A stretch of 64,000 nt of DNA from Segatella hominis (GTDB lineage Bacteria > Bacteroidota > Bacteroidia > Bacteroidales > Bacteroidaceae): NCBI RefSeq assembly GCF_019249725.2, contig NZ_CP137559.1:2625501-2689500 (forward strand), written 5' to 3'. Made by a program: the position numbers and the translations under genes. Below, piece by piece: positions 35,225-43,946 of the stretch (its first letter is position 1; the number at the start of each line of letters is the position of its first letter). The notes below the pieces were generated by a model. The model was not told the DNA's origin. It made no database searches and was given only the letters and a program-made list of their open reading frames with translations.

Positions 35225-36565
35225 ATGAACAATATATTCAAGATTAAGAAAGAAGAAAGGCTCTTTGCGCTCGTAGCCTTCCTGCTCATTGTTGCCTTCA
35301 ACGTGCTGATGGTAACCTACCACTATGCAGATTTCAGCAAGAATGGAAATGTAGGTTACTGGACCATCTTTACCAAAAATTTCCAGGTATCGGGGTTCGA
35401 CCCATATACTTATCTCACACTCTCCAAATGGAAAGTGTATTATACGGAATACAGGCATCCGATGCTTCCCTTCTTTCTCTATCCTTTGACGATGCTTAAT
35501 GAATGGCTGATGGAACTGACTTCCAGGAATTGCGCCACTACCATCGTGGCTGTGATGATGACTTTCCTGGGCACCTATTCCACGATTTTCATACGAAGGA
35601 TTTTCAGGGAGATCATGCAACTGAAGGCTGCCGACAGTAATCTGCTCACATTCCTGCTCTTTTCCTTCGCCTACGTTCTGCTGGTTACTTTCGTAGATGA
35701 TCACTTCGGAATGTCACTCTTTTTCCTGTCGATGACGCTTTATCTGGCAGGTCGCCAGCAACAGCAGCACCAAGGAATGCCCTGGTGGCAATGCGCCCTT
35801 CTTTTCTTCTTTACGGCAGGAATCACACTCAGCAATGGAGCCAAAACCTTCCTTGCCGCCCTTTTCACCAACGGCAAGAAACTCTTCCGTCCGAAATATC
35901 TGGCGTTAGGAATTATCCTGCCTACACTGCTGATAGGAGCTGCAGGAATTTATCAGAACCGCGCCTTCATTATTCCCAACCGTCAGGAAGGTTTGCGCCT
36001 GGTACAGAAAAAGGCTGCCAAGGACAGTACTTTCAGAGCAAAAATGGCACAGAAAGAGGCTCATGATAAGGAAATTGCCGGCAAGAACATTCAGCAGAAA
36101 GGCATGCTGAAATGGGCAGACATGTCGGTTTCCCGCTCTGAATCACTGATAGAAAATGTATTCGGCGAATCGCTGATGCTGCACAAGGAACATCTGCTGG
36201 AGGATATTCATAGTCATAGACCGATATTCGTTAAATACCAGACTCCTATACCTTATATAATAGAACTGGCAATCGTAGCCCTACTGATTACGGGTCTATG
36301 GTTGGGCAGACGTTCCCCATTCCTGTGGCTCACTGGTTCTTGGGTGCTCTGCGATGCTTTCATCCATCTGGTAATGGGATTCGGACTGAATGAAGTTTAC
36401 ATCATGGCAGCCCACTGGGCTTTCATCATCCCTATTGCCATCGGATATATTCTCAAGCAAGGCAAGGAAAAATATACCAAGTTCTTGCGCCCGGCATTGG
36501 CAATCTTAGCCATCTTCCTATTCTTCTACAACAGTACACTGATTTTCGACTATCTTACAAGATAG
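35225..36565 (+). CDS. DUF6080-like multi-pass membrane protein (copy 2)
   Basis: A 446-residue inner-membrane protein paralogous to 32382-33878. Matching landmarks are the start MNNIFKIKKEERLFALVAFL versus FRIKGEEKWSAIIALF, GFDPYTYLTLSKWKVYYTEYR versus GFDPLTYAAVSQWNTEYNVYR, VDDHFGMSLFFLS versus VPDHFIMSMMILL, and VSRSESLIENVFGESLMLHKEH versus TSRSETMVENFFGEAIMLHQDH in short blocks. Ten or so helices are predicted. The shared D-H-F near the second large loop may be functional. It is followed 62 bp later by a GT2 gene on the same strand. Likely part of surface-glycan synthesis; exact reaction unknown. Confidence 0.75.
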   Translation: MNNIFKIKKEERLFALVAFLLIVAFNVLMVTYHYADFSKNGNVGYWTIFTKNFQVSGFDPYTYLTLSKWKVYYTEYRHPMLPFFLYPLTMLNEWLMELTSRNCATTIVAVMMTFLGTYSTIFIRRIFREIMQLKAADSNLLTFLLFSFAYVLLVTFVDDHFGMSLFFLSMTLYLAGRQQQQHQGMPWWQCALLFFFTAGITLSNGAKTFLAALFTNGKKLFRPKYLALGIILPTLLIGAAGIYQNRAFIIPNRQEGLRLVQKKAAKDSTFRAKMAQKEAHDKEIAGKNIQQKGMLKWADMSVSRSESLIENVFGESLMLHKEHLLEDIHSHRPIFVKYQTPIPYIIELAIVALLITGLWLGRRSPFLWLTGSWVLCDAFIHLVMGFGLNEVYIMAAHWAFIIPIAIGYILKQGKEKYTKFLRPALAILAIFLFFYNSTLIFDYLTR

Positions 36566-36627
36566 AAAGTAGAAGTGAATCAGGAAAAAAAGAAGATAAT
36601 ATCAATATTCAAAAAGAAGAAAAGCGT

Positions 36628-37692
36628 ATGCTAACGGTCAGTATCCTGACTCCTGTCTATGGAGTAGAAAAATATATCGAACAATGTGCCCGCTCATTGT
36701 TCGGGCAGTCGTATGCACAAATCGAATACATATTTGTGGACGACTGTACGCCCGACCGCAGTATCTCCATTCTGGAATCTCTCATCCAAGAATATCCAGA
36801 AAGGGCTTCGCAGATACGCATCATCCATCATGAGAAAAATAGGGGCGTGGGAGCGGCAAGACAAAACGCACTCATGGCTGCACACGGCGACTACATCATG
36901 TTTGTAGATAGTGACGACTTCCTGCCTGAAAATGCAGTGGAAAAACTGATAGAAAAAACAAAGGGACAGACAGGTCTGACGGAAAATACGCAAGGACAGG
37001 CTGACCTGATAGACGGAAGCTACTGTGAATGGAACAGCGGAAAGGCCTCAGAACCTCAAAGACCTTTTACTGAAAATGGAGAGGTGTTCCTCAAAATGCT
37101 CATCTGCCAGAACATCATCACAAACCGGTTATGGGGAAGACTCTACAGACGACAGATGATCATGGAACATGAAATCTTCTTTGAAGAAGGAATCAACTAT
37201 GCGGAAGATCTCTTCTGGAATGCCCAATTTCTCTATCATTCCATTCAGGACAAGAGGACTGCAAACTACGCAAGCCCACAGACAAGAGAAGTTGGAAAGA
37301 ATAAAGTTGGAAGCAAAAAAAATGGAAACCATAAGGTCTGCATCAATGATGTAGTCTATTATTATCGTACAGATAATATCAATTCCTACAATCACAACAT
37401 ATCCGAGAAGAATCTTCTTTCGTATTTCAAATCCACCAGACATCTGATAGATTTCTTTGAGAAATATGACACGGCAAACACTTACCGGAGAGCCATTGAC
37501 ATCGGTGTAGTAAATGCTTACCGCTGGGCAAGAAATGCCAAGGTCAGTCTGGCTCAAGTAGATAAAAGCTTGAACTATATCCCCCACAGTCACATTATCC
37601 GGCTCGTCATCCAACTCATCAAATGGGGTATTCCGGCAAACTGCGTCAATCTCCTCTATCTCTCATACAGAAGATTGTTGGGAACGAAATAG
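36628..37692 (+). CDS. Family 2 glycosyltransferase
   Basis: A 354-residue GT-A fold glycosyltransferase. VSILTPVYGVEKYIEQCARS opens the nucleotide-binding core, YIFVDDCTPDRS carries the first acidic pair, NRGVGAARQNALMAAHGDY follows, and MFVDSDDFLPENA holds the metal-binding DxD. A Gln/Thr-rich insert (about residues 112-128, TKGQTGLTENTQGQ) with a near-repeat interrupts the core. It transfers a sugar from an NDP donor on the cytosolic side. It is downstream of DUF6080 copy 2 and convergent with the flippase. Confidence 0.92.
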   Translation: MLTVSILTPVYGVEKYIEQCARSLFGQSYAQIEYIFVDDCTPDRSISILESLIQEYPERASQIRIIHHEKNRGVGAARQNALMAAHGDYIMFVDSDDFLPENAVEKLIEKTKGQTGLTENTQGQADLIDGSYCEWNSGKASEPQRPFTENGEVFLKMLICQNIITNRLWGRLYRRQMIMEHEIFFEEGINYAEDLFWNAQFLYHSIQDKRTANYASPQTREVGKNKVGSKKNGNHKVCINDVVYYYRTDNINSYNHNISEKNLLSYFKSTRHLIDFFEKYDTANTYRRAIDIGVVNAYRWARNAKVSLAQVDKSLNYIPHSHIIRLVIQLIKWGIPANCVNLLYLSYRRLLGTK

Positions 37693-37725
37693 GATTTACA
37701 GAAATACCAGACAATCAGGAAATAG

Positions 37726-37763
37726 ATTCCGCAGGAAATTCAAATTATGATTTCTTGCGGAAT
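37726..37763. terminator. Bidirectional terminator overlapping the flippase stop
   Basis: ATTCCGCAGGAAAT (37726-37739) pairs with ATTTCTTGCGGAAT (37750-37763) with one G:T pair. It lies between the convergent GT2 and flippase genes, and the flippase stop (37745) is inside it, as at 34000-34041. Confidence 0.7.
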
Positions 37764-39193
37764 TTACCTTTCGCAAATGCCAGACATTCTTCTAAAATCT
37801 GCACTTTCAGCAACTTCATGATGCAGAAATAGATGGCAGCAGAAATTACCAGACGAACCAGGAGCAGGAGATAGATGTTCTCCAGCCAACGGGTAAGCAG
37901 GTAGGTTACTCCCATAGTGAATGCCGCACAAAGCATAAAAGGCAAAATATCCTTGGCAACATCCAGAAATCTCAAACCCGTAATGCGCTTAATCATTGCC
38001 TGCCACACTACCAGCCAACCTATAATAAATAAGGTATAGGCAACAACCATCATCTGAATGCCATACTGATGGCAGAAAAGCACCAAAGCTAACAAACCGA
38101 TGACCTGCCCCAGATTGCACCACATATAGACATCCGACCTGCCACGGCTGATGGCAAGATTCTGGTAAAGCGTATAAACTGGCATAAAAGCTCCGCTTAT
38201 GCAGAGAATCTGCAGCAGAGGCACACTAGCTATCCATTTCTCATGAATCGTGATGAGGATGAATTCCCGAGAAACCAAAGTAAGACCAAACATCAACGGG
38301 AAAGAAAGGAATGCAGTAAAACGTAGCATCTTGCGAAACACCATCATTTCTCTGTTCTGATCATCACGAATAGAAGAAAGTACAGGTTGTGCAATCTGTC
38401 CCACCGTATTGGCCACAAACGAGTTGGCCTTCGTATCCCAATTATAGGCCTGAGAATAGTTGCCTACATCATTGATAGGATAAAAACGGCCGAAGACAAA
38501 AGTAAGCACATTGGTACTCACCGTATTGATGATATTGGTAACCAGAAGTTTGACACTGAATCCGAACATCTTCCTGACAGGTCCGAAATCTATCTGGAAA
38601 TTAGGTCGCCAGCCCGTATAATAATATCTTCCGATATTCAGCACAAGGATAAAAATCACCTGTTGCCAGGCAAGACTCCAATAAGCCATTTGATTGAAAG
38701 CCAGCACCAGACCTACAATATTAGAACAGATCAGTGCCATGAAATTCACAATGGTAATTTCCTTGTTCATCATGTTTTTCATCATATAGCCATTCTGGGC
38801 AATACCGAAGGAGGAGATGAAGAAACTTAAAAAGACAAAACGGGATAGGGAGGTAAGACAAGGCTGATGAAAGAAATCAGCAATCAATGGCGCACAGAAA
38901 AACAACACCACATACATGGTGAGACTTACGAGCACATTAAACCAGAATACGGAATTGTAGTCATTGTGGGTAGGTTGCTTGATGTTGACAAGGGCTTGCG
39001 TAAAGCCACTGCTCTGCAAATTACCAGCAATGAGAGTAAAGATGGTAAGAATGCCGATGATTCCATAATCGGCTGGAGTAAGCAATCGGGCCAGGAATAT
39101 TCCGAAAAGAATATTCAGTATCTGCGTGGAACCACTGTTCATAGCTCCCCAAAACAATCCCTTGGCTGTCTTTTCCTTCAATGTTTCTGCCAT
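37745..39193 (-). CDS. Wzx-type polysaccharide flippase (MOP superfamily)
   Basis: An inner-membrane protein of 482 residues from the ATG at 39193, with 12-14 predicted helices of the lipopolysaccharide/teichoic-type flippase family. It starts MAETLKEKTAKGLFWGAMNS, typical of Wzx-like PST transporters, and has NYSQAYNWDTKANSFVAN. It moves undecaprenyl-linked oligosaccharide to the periplasm. A longer frame starts at 39223, but that is upstream of the -7 element at 39210-39217, so the 39193 start is chosen. It is divergent from licD. Confidence 0.9.
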   Translation of the reverse strand: MAETLKEKTAKGLFWGAMNSGSTQILNILFGIFLARLLTPADYGIIGILTIFTLIAGNLQSSGFTQALVNIKQPTHNDYNSVFWFNVLVSLTMYVVLFFCAPLIADFFHQPCLTSLSRFVFLSFFISSFGIAQNGYMMKNMMNKEITIVNFMALICSNIVGLVLAFNQMAYWSLAWQQVIFILVLNIGRYYYTGWRPNFQIDFGPVRKMFGFSVKLLVTNIINTVSTNVLTFVFGRFYPINDVGNYSQAYNWDTKANSFVANTVGQIAQPVLSSIRDDQNREMMVFRKMLRFTAFLSFPLMFGLTLVSREFILITIHEKWIASVPLLQILCISGAFMPVYTLYQNLAISRGRSDVYMWCNLGQVIGLLALVLFCHQYGIQMMVVAYTLFIIGWLVVWQAMIKRITGLRFLDVAKDILPFMLCAAFTMGVTYLLTRWLENIYLLLLVRLVISAAIYFCIMKLLKVQILEECLAFAKGKFRKKS

Positions 39194-39209
39194 TTTTTCT
39201 TTTTTATTG

Positions 39210-39240
39210 CAAAAGTAGCACAAATAGTTTGAAGTTCAAA
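39210..39240 (-). promoter_or_regulatory. Consensus promoter for the flippase gene
   Basis: On minus: TTTG (39237-39240), 19-bp spacer, TACTTTTG (39210-39217). It interleaves with the divergent promoter at 39228-39258. Confidence 0.85.
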
Positions 39241-39258
39241 ACTTTTTGCTTACTTTTG
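39228..39258 (+). promoter_or_regulatory. Consensus promoter for licD
   Basis: TTTG (39228-39231), 19-bp spacer, TACTTTTG (39251-39258), 20 bp before the ATG at 39279. Its -33 element lies within the opposing promoter, so the two probably cannot be occupied together. Confidence 0.85.
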
Positions 39259-39278
39259 CAACCATAAATACAAAAAAC

Positions 39279-40160
39279 ATGGAGATAAAAAGCATCAAAA
39301 AGGAATGGAATGCCACGATTCTCGACATATTGAAGGCATTCATGGAAATCTGCAAGACTCACAACCTCAGATATTATTGCTGCGCTGGTACTGCCATCGG
39401 AGCTGCACGCCATCATGGAATGATTCCGTGGGACGATGACATTGATGTACTGATGCCGCGCCCGGATTACGACCGATTATTAGAGATTGCCAAGAAAGAA
39501 GATTTTGGCAAATATGAGGTTGTGACTCCTTATAATAATGAATCCTACCCGCTCTACTTCTCCAAACTTGTCAATCGGGAAACCACTCTCATCGAGGAGA
39601 AAGAACGTCCTTGCATCATCGGACTCTATGTGGATATTTTCCCATTGGATGCTACGGATGATGATCTGGAGACAGCAAAAGCCTTGTATCGCAAGTACTC
39701 CAAAACCATCAACCGCCTGAACGCAGTCACTACCCACAACACTTTCGGAGAATACCTTTCCCTGCTCCTTCACAAGGAAACCTGGGGACGTTTTGCCATC
39801 AAGACCTTAGCGTTTTTCTTCAGAAGCCGATTGCGCCACCGTCTAATCAGCCAAATGGACGAGATGAGTCATCGCTATGATTTCGATACGGCAAAAAATG
39901 TACTGGTCAACACCGGTTCGTATCATTATAAGGAAATCTTCCCGAAAGCCTGGCTTGGCAAGGGTAAGGAGTTTCCTTTCGAGGACACCACAGTACTGTT
40001 ACCAGAGGAAGCCGATAGATACCTGCGCCATTTCTTTGGAGACTACATGCAGTTCCCTCCTGTAGAACAACGGGTGGAAAAACACCTGCGCTATTATCTC
40101 AATATGGAAAAGAGAGAAAGCTGGGACGAAATCAAAAAGAAACTTTCAGCAAAAGAGTAA
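39279..40160 (+). CDS. LicD-family phosphotransferase
   Basis: A 293-residue LicD-type protein from the ATG at 39279. The diagnostic nucleotidyltransferase-like core is YYCCAGTAIGAARHHGMIPW followed by DDDIDVLMPRPDYDRL. LicD proteins transfer a phosphorylated alcohol (phosphocholine, or ribitol-phosphate and similar) from a CDP carrier to glycans. Here an IspD/TarI-type cytidylyltransferase is encoded 1.2 kb away and could make the CDP donor. Expressed divergently from the flippase. Specificity is unknown. Confidence 0.9.
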   Translation: MEIKSIKKEWNATILDILKAFMEICKTHNLRYYCCAGTAIGAARHHGMIPWDDDIDVLMPRPDYDRLLEIAKKEDFGKYEVVTPYNNESYPLYFSKLVNRETTLIEEKERPCIIGLYVDIFPLDATDDDLETAKALYRKYSKTINRLNAVTTHNTFGEYLSLLLHKETWGRFAIKTLAFFFRSRLRHRLISQMDEMSHRYDFDTAKNVLVNTGSYHYKEIFPKAWLGKGKEFPFEDTTVLLPEEADRYLRHFFGDYMQFPPVEQRVEKHLRYYLNMEKRESWDEIKKKLSAKE

Positions 40161-40189
40161 GGGGGACTTGGACTTATGACACCATCTCA

Positions 40190-41317
40190 CTAATTAGAAG
40201 AAGGATGACTGCCAGCAGAACACTCCGCCAAAGTATGCTCAAAACCCTGTTCTACATCAAACAAGGGTTTCCAGCCCAAAGCTTTCAGTTTATCTGTATT
40301 AAACGTAGCCTTGGTAATAGGAGTCGTATTGCCCTGCAAAGCATCCTCGGGAATATCAAATACGACCTTACGATGCGCCTTTCCTGCAATCAACTCTGCC
40401 AATTGACGAATGGAGATATTGGACTCCGAGTGTGCCACATTGTAGGCATTTCCTTTCTCTCCATCCATCAGAAGACGCAAAATAGCATGAGCAGCATCCA
40501 CAACATAGAGCCAGGAGCGAAATGCCTCACCCTTACTTTTCAGAACAATATCCTCTCCTCTCAATACATTTCTGATGAATTGAGCAAATACACGGTTGTC
40601 ACTTTCGGTAAATCCAGGACCGTAAGTATGGCTCAAACGGGCAATAACCACATCTGCATGATATTCTTCGACATAAGACATGCACAGAGTTTCAGCAGCA
40701 CGTTTAGATGAAGGATAACAGGCACGAACAGAGGCACAATCCACATATCCGCTGCTCATCTCAGTAAATTCAGAGCCATCACCCTCACCGTAAATTTCGC
40801 CAGAAGAAACATACACCATCCTACGCATACCATGTTCCAGTCCATATTCCATCAGATGAGAGACTCCATTGATATTGGCCTTCATAACCTCCACAGGTTT
40901 CAGTTTGAAGAAATTAGGGCTGGCATTACTGGCAGCATCAATGATATAATCCACCCTTTCCAATAAGTAACTGCAAGCTTTTTCATTGGTCTTTCCTTCC
41001 AGGTTTTCCTGCACCGTCTGCGTCACATCCATCTCAATGAAGGAGAAACAATCATCCTCCCAATAGGCAGCAAACTTCTGTTTTGCCCGATTGCGATTAC
41101 GTCCTGAAGCAATAACCTGATAGCATTTATCCGGATTTTGCATCAGAACATCCACAATGCAACTTCCTATCAACCCCGTAGCTCCAATAACCAAAATACG
41201 GGAACCACGAAGGCGCTCCAGATTCAATCCGTCAGAAAAGAGTCTCCTTATATCATGATTATAAGGAGAATAATCTGAATTAGGAGAATGGCCAGAAAAA
41301 GATGAATGTTCTACCAT
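40190..41317 (-). CDS. NAD-dependent epimerase/dehydratase (extended SDR)
   Basis: A 375-residue extended SDR protein. The Rossmann motif ILVIGATGLIGSCIVDVL starts near residue 40, after an odd Ser/Asn/Tyr-rich N-terminal stretch. The catalytic set has VYVSSGEIYGEG (Ser) and CYPSSKRAAE (Tyr-x3-Lys), and GPGFTESDNRVFAQFI marks the NDP-sugar site. It is close to the UDP-glucuronate decarboxylase / NDP-sugar epimerase subgroup. Third gene of a minus-strand transcript after the acetyltransferase and cytidylyltransferase, so it may process the same CDP- or UDP-linked precursor. Confidence 0.9.
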   Translation of the reverse strand: MVEHSSFSGHSPNSDYSPYNHDIRRLFSDGLNLERLRGSRILVIGATGLIGSCIVDVLMQNPDKCYQVIASGRNRNRAKQKFAAYWEDDCFSFIEMDVTQTVQENLEGKTNEKACSYLLERVDYIIDAASNASPNFFKLKPVEVMKANINGVSHLMEYGLEHGMRRMVYVSSGEIYGEGDGSEFTEMSSGYVDCASVRACYPSSKRAAETLCMSYVEEYHADVVIARLSHTYGPGFTESDNRVFAQFIRNVLRGEDIVLKSKGEAFRSWLYVVDAAHAILRLLMDGEKGNAYNVAHSESNISIRQLAELIAGKAHRKVVFDIPEDALQGNTTPITKATFNTDKLKALGWKPLFDVEQGFEHTLAECSAGSHPSSN

Positions 41318-41404
41318 AAACTATTTGTTTACATTTTTTAATCTATTAAATCTACTGACATTAAATCCGTATCAACCCATTGAATCTACAACATCCCATA
41401 AAAT

Positions 41405-42121
41405 CTACTTCAACCAAGATTCAGGCTGAACCTTCATCAAAGCCTTCAAGATTTCGAGGTCTTCTATGGTTGTAATCTTGATATTCTTCTCAGAACCAGG
41501 AACAACATGCATTTGTCTGCCACCAAGTTCTGCCATCAAGGTACAGGAAGCCACAGAATTGGTAATGCCTTTCGCCATTGCCTCCTCATGTGCAGCAATC
41601 AGATTGCCCAAGCGGAAGGTTTGAGGAGTCTGAGTACGGATCAACTTGTCACGTGGAATACTTGTAGTCGATGTAAATCCATCCTCACTCTCTAAGATAG
41701 CCTCACGACACTTGATGCCGGTTATTGCATATCCATATTTCTGACAGATAGCGATATTGGAAGAGATAATATCCTGCGAAAGTAGCGGACGAACCGCATC
41801 ATGTACCAATACCAGGTCATCATCACAGCATCCAGCCTCTTTCAGGCCATAAATACCATTATGAATGGATTCCTGACCATTATTACCACCAGGGAAAATC
41901 CATTTCAGCTTGGTAATATTAAACTGGTTGGCATAAGACTGCAAAACCGTTTCCCAACCAGCCAGACATACCACGGCAATACCCTGAATATCAGGATGTT
42001 TTTGGAAAGCCATCAGCGTATGGATAATAATCGGACAATTATCCACATGCATAAACTGCTTAGGAATGTCCTGACCCATTCTGTTACCAGAACCTCCTGC
42101 TATGATAAGTGCATAATTCAT
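41405..42121 (-). CDS. IspD/TarI-type cytidylyltransferase
   Basis: A 238-residue CTP-dependent cytidylyltransferase. The N-terminal IIAGGSGNRMGQDIPKQF is the nucleotide-binding loop; VLVHDAVRPLLSQDII and the later RTQTPQTFRL are shared by IspD (MEP pathway) and TarI (ribitol-5-phosphate, CDP-ribitol). Context favours a glycan role: it sits in a transcript with an acetyltransferase and an epimerase, beside LicD, which needs a CDP donor. No other MEP gene is nearby. Sequence alone does not separate IspD from TarI here, so no symbol is given. Confidence 0.8.
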   Translation of the reverse strand: MNYALIIAGGSGNRMGQDIPKQFMHVDNCPIIIHTLMAFQKHPDIQGIAVVCLAGWETVLQSYANQFNITKLKWIFPGGNNGQESIHNGIYGLKEAGCCDDDLVLVHDAVRPLLSQDIISSNIAICQKYGYAITGIKCREAILESEDGFTSTTSIPRDKLIRTQTPQTFRLGNLIAAHEEAMAKGITNSVASCTLMAELGGRQMHVVPGSEKNIKITTIEDLEILKALMKVQPESWLK

Positions 42122-42139
42122 AACTTCTATATTTTTATA

Positions 42140-42688
42140 TTATTTTTCAACTATTCTTGCTGGATTTCCCACAACCGTACAACCATCAGGCACATCCTGG
42201 AAAACTACGGCTCCAGCTCCAATAGTCACCTGATTACCAATATGAATACCTCCAAAAACCGTAGCTCCCGTATAGATTTTCACATCATCTCCAATGATAG
42301 GTCTTCCGCCCTTCCCATTGCCCAACGTCACCATCTGCAGACAATAGAAATTTTTGCCGATAGCCTCTGCATTGAGATACGTAGCATAAGCATGTTCCAG
42401 ATGAGCACCCTCTCCGATGCGAGGACACCAGATATTCAATGTTCGCTCTGGAGGCAAGAGCCAAGAGATAAATACCGAGCGGTATTCGCCCAAGCGGTAG
42501 TAAAAAAGATTGCGAAAAGAGCGTTCACGTGTACACGCCTTGATAAAATTCAAGACAGAAGGCTTCTTGTCCTGCACTTGGCACAAATCGGCATCTATCT
42601 CCTTCTTATGAAGCAGATACAAGGCAATGTGCGGAAGCATTCTCACCGCAGATGCCGACAGGATGATGGTTTGCGTTATTGGATTCAT
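42140..42688 (-). CDS. Serine-acetyltransferase-like hexapeptide acyltransferase
   Basis: A 182-residue protein from the ATG at 42688 (MNPITQTIILSASAVRML). The N-terminal part is helical, and the C-terminal half is a left-handed beta-helix of hexapeptide repeats (KIYTGATVFGGIHIGNQVTI), ending in the GNPARIVEK motif common to CysE/NodL-type acetyltransferases. Acetyl-CoA is the likely donor and a sugar the likely acceptor in this context. First gene of the three-gene minus transcript, behind a consensus promoter; a longer frame passes through that promoter and is rejected. Confidence 0.85.
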   Translation of the reverse strand: MNPITQTIILSASAVRMLPHIALYLLHKKEIDADLCQVQDKKPSVLNFIKACTRERSFRNLFYYRLGEYRSVFISWLLPPERTLNIWCPRIGEGAHLEHAYATYLNAEAIGKNFYCLQMVTLGNGKGGRPIIGDDVKIYTGATVFGGIHIGNQVTIGAGAVVFQDVPDGCTVVGNPARIVEK

Positions 42689-42708
42689 TTCTAATCTAAA
42701 CTTAAGCG

Positions 42709-42739
42709 CAAAGGTAACATAATTCTTGTAAAATGCAAA
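42709..42739 (-). promoter_or_regulatory. Consensus promoter for acetyltransferase-cytidylyltransferase-epimerase
   Basis: On minus: TTTG (42736-42739), 19-bp spacer, TACCTTTG (42709-42716), 20 bp before the ATG at 42688. Confidence 0.85.
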
Positions 42740-42874
42740 ATTATTAACTGCAAAATATGCATTTACAAGCACAAAATGGAGCAAGTTCTTGGTAGAAATA
42801 CAAAAACATGGGCAAGTTCAGACTTTATTTTCTAAAAAATGTGAACAGAAGATACAATTATCAAAGAAATAGCT

Positions 42875-42882
42875 TACCTTTA
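42875..42882 (+). promoter_or_regulatory. Candidate -7 element for the DUF3298-type lipoprotein
   Basis: TACCTTTA, one change from TAnnTTTG, 32 bp before the ATG at 42915. No clear -33 element. Confidence 0.35.
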
Positions 42883-42914
42883 CCCTCGATATTTCAACTA
42901 AAAACAGAATTCAG

Positions 42915-43856
42915 ATGAAAAAGCAACATTTATCACTCATAACACTTGCCTTAGTAGCCAGCATCATGATGGGATGCAAAGCCAGTTCGACAAAGGCACA
43001 GGCTGCTAACGATATCAAGGAAGCACGGGCTGCTGATACGCTCGTGGTCAATACAGACAGTTGCATCCTGCAAGAAGGCAAAATAGTACAATGCGCCATC
43101 AGCGTTGATTACCCAACTGAGCCCAATGAGCTTTCAAAGAGTATCAGAGCTATCCTCAACGAAGAATTAGCCAATCTGTATCTTGGCAGCATGAATGGAG
43201 ATGAGATAGAAAAGCAGGAAAGCTACAAGGGCGATCTTGCCAACGGGAATTTGGTGATTGAAAAATACTGCAAGGATAATTTTGCCTATCTGAAAAGTCA
43301 GATGAAAGACCTCAAGGAAGCCGACCCACGTGCCAATGCAAATATGAGCTACGACATCAGGCTGAATAAGGAAGCAGAAACGGACAGTTATGTTACTTAT
43401 CATTGCCTTTCGTATGCCTATCTTGCCGGTGCTCATGGCTCTACCTTCGAACGCTCATTCAATATCGTAAAGGCTACGGGTAAGAAACTGAGTCAGGTGG
43501 TAGATACGGCCAGGGTAAAGGACTTACAGCCGATTTTGCGCAAGGGAGTATTAAGTTACTTGAACCAACAGAGTGGGGATGAAAGTCAAACAGCAAATGA
43601 AGAAAAGACAGGAAACGAAGGACAGAATGAAAATGAAGAACAAATAACAGATGCTCAGCTCAACGACTATCTGTTTATAGAAAACGGAATCATTCCTTTG
43701 CCTTCTTCCTCCCCATATCTGGCAAAAGACGGAGTACACTTTATCTATCAGCAATATGAAATAGGACCTTATGCTATGGGATTAGTCTCCTTTACAGTTC
43801 CTTTAGATAAAATCAAGCCGTATCTGACAGCAGAAGCCCTGAAATTACTCAAATAA
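42915..43856 (+). CDS. DUF3298-type (RsiV-like) lipoprotein
   Basis: A 313-residue lipoprotein. The signal ends in a lipobox (SIMMGC, Cys about residue 21). The body has the DUF4163/DUF3298 pattern seen in RsiV-like and PdaC-associated proteins: beta-strands around SYVTYHCLSYAYLAGAHGST, a helix LQPILRKGVLSYLN and the terminal GPYAMGLVSFTVPLDKIKPY. An acidic Glu/Gln/Asn-rich insert (about residues 215-240) breaks the domain. Probably periplasmic and binds a ligand such as glycan or lysozyme; not proven. It is followed by a strong terminator. Confidence 0.8.
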   Translation: MKKQHLSLITLALVASIMMGCKASSTKAQAANDIKEARAADTLVVNTDSCILQEGKIVQCAISVDYPTEPNELSKSIRAILNEELANLYLGSMNGDEIEKQESYKGDLANGNLVIEKYCKDNFAYLKSQMKDLKEADPRANANMSYDIRLNKEAETDSYVTYHCLSYAYLAGAHGSTFERSFNIVKATGKKLSQVVDTARVKDLQPILRKGVLSYLNQQSGDESQTANEEKTGNEGQNENEEQITDAQLNDYLFIENGIIPLPSSSPYLAKDGVHFIYQQYEIGPYAMGLVSFTVPLDKIKPYLTAEALKLLK

Positions 43857-43876
43857 AATTAGGCAAAGAAAAAATC

Positions 43877-43920
43877 GAGGGGCGCAACCATCATGATGAC
43901 GGTCGTGCCCCTCTTCCTTT
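43877..43920. terminator. Terminator after the DUF3298-type lipoprotein gene
   Basis: GAGGGGCGCAACC (43877-43889) pairs with GGTCGTGCCCCTC (43901-43913) with one mismatch and one G:T, then TTCCTTT on plus. It also separates the convergent NigD-like gene. Confidence 0.8.
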
Positions 43921-43946
43921 CCTCATACACAATATATAAAATATCA

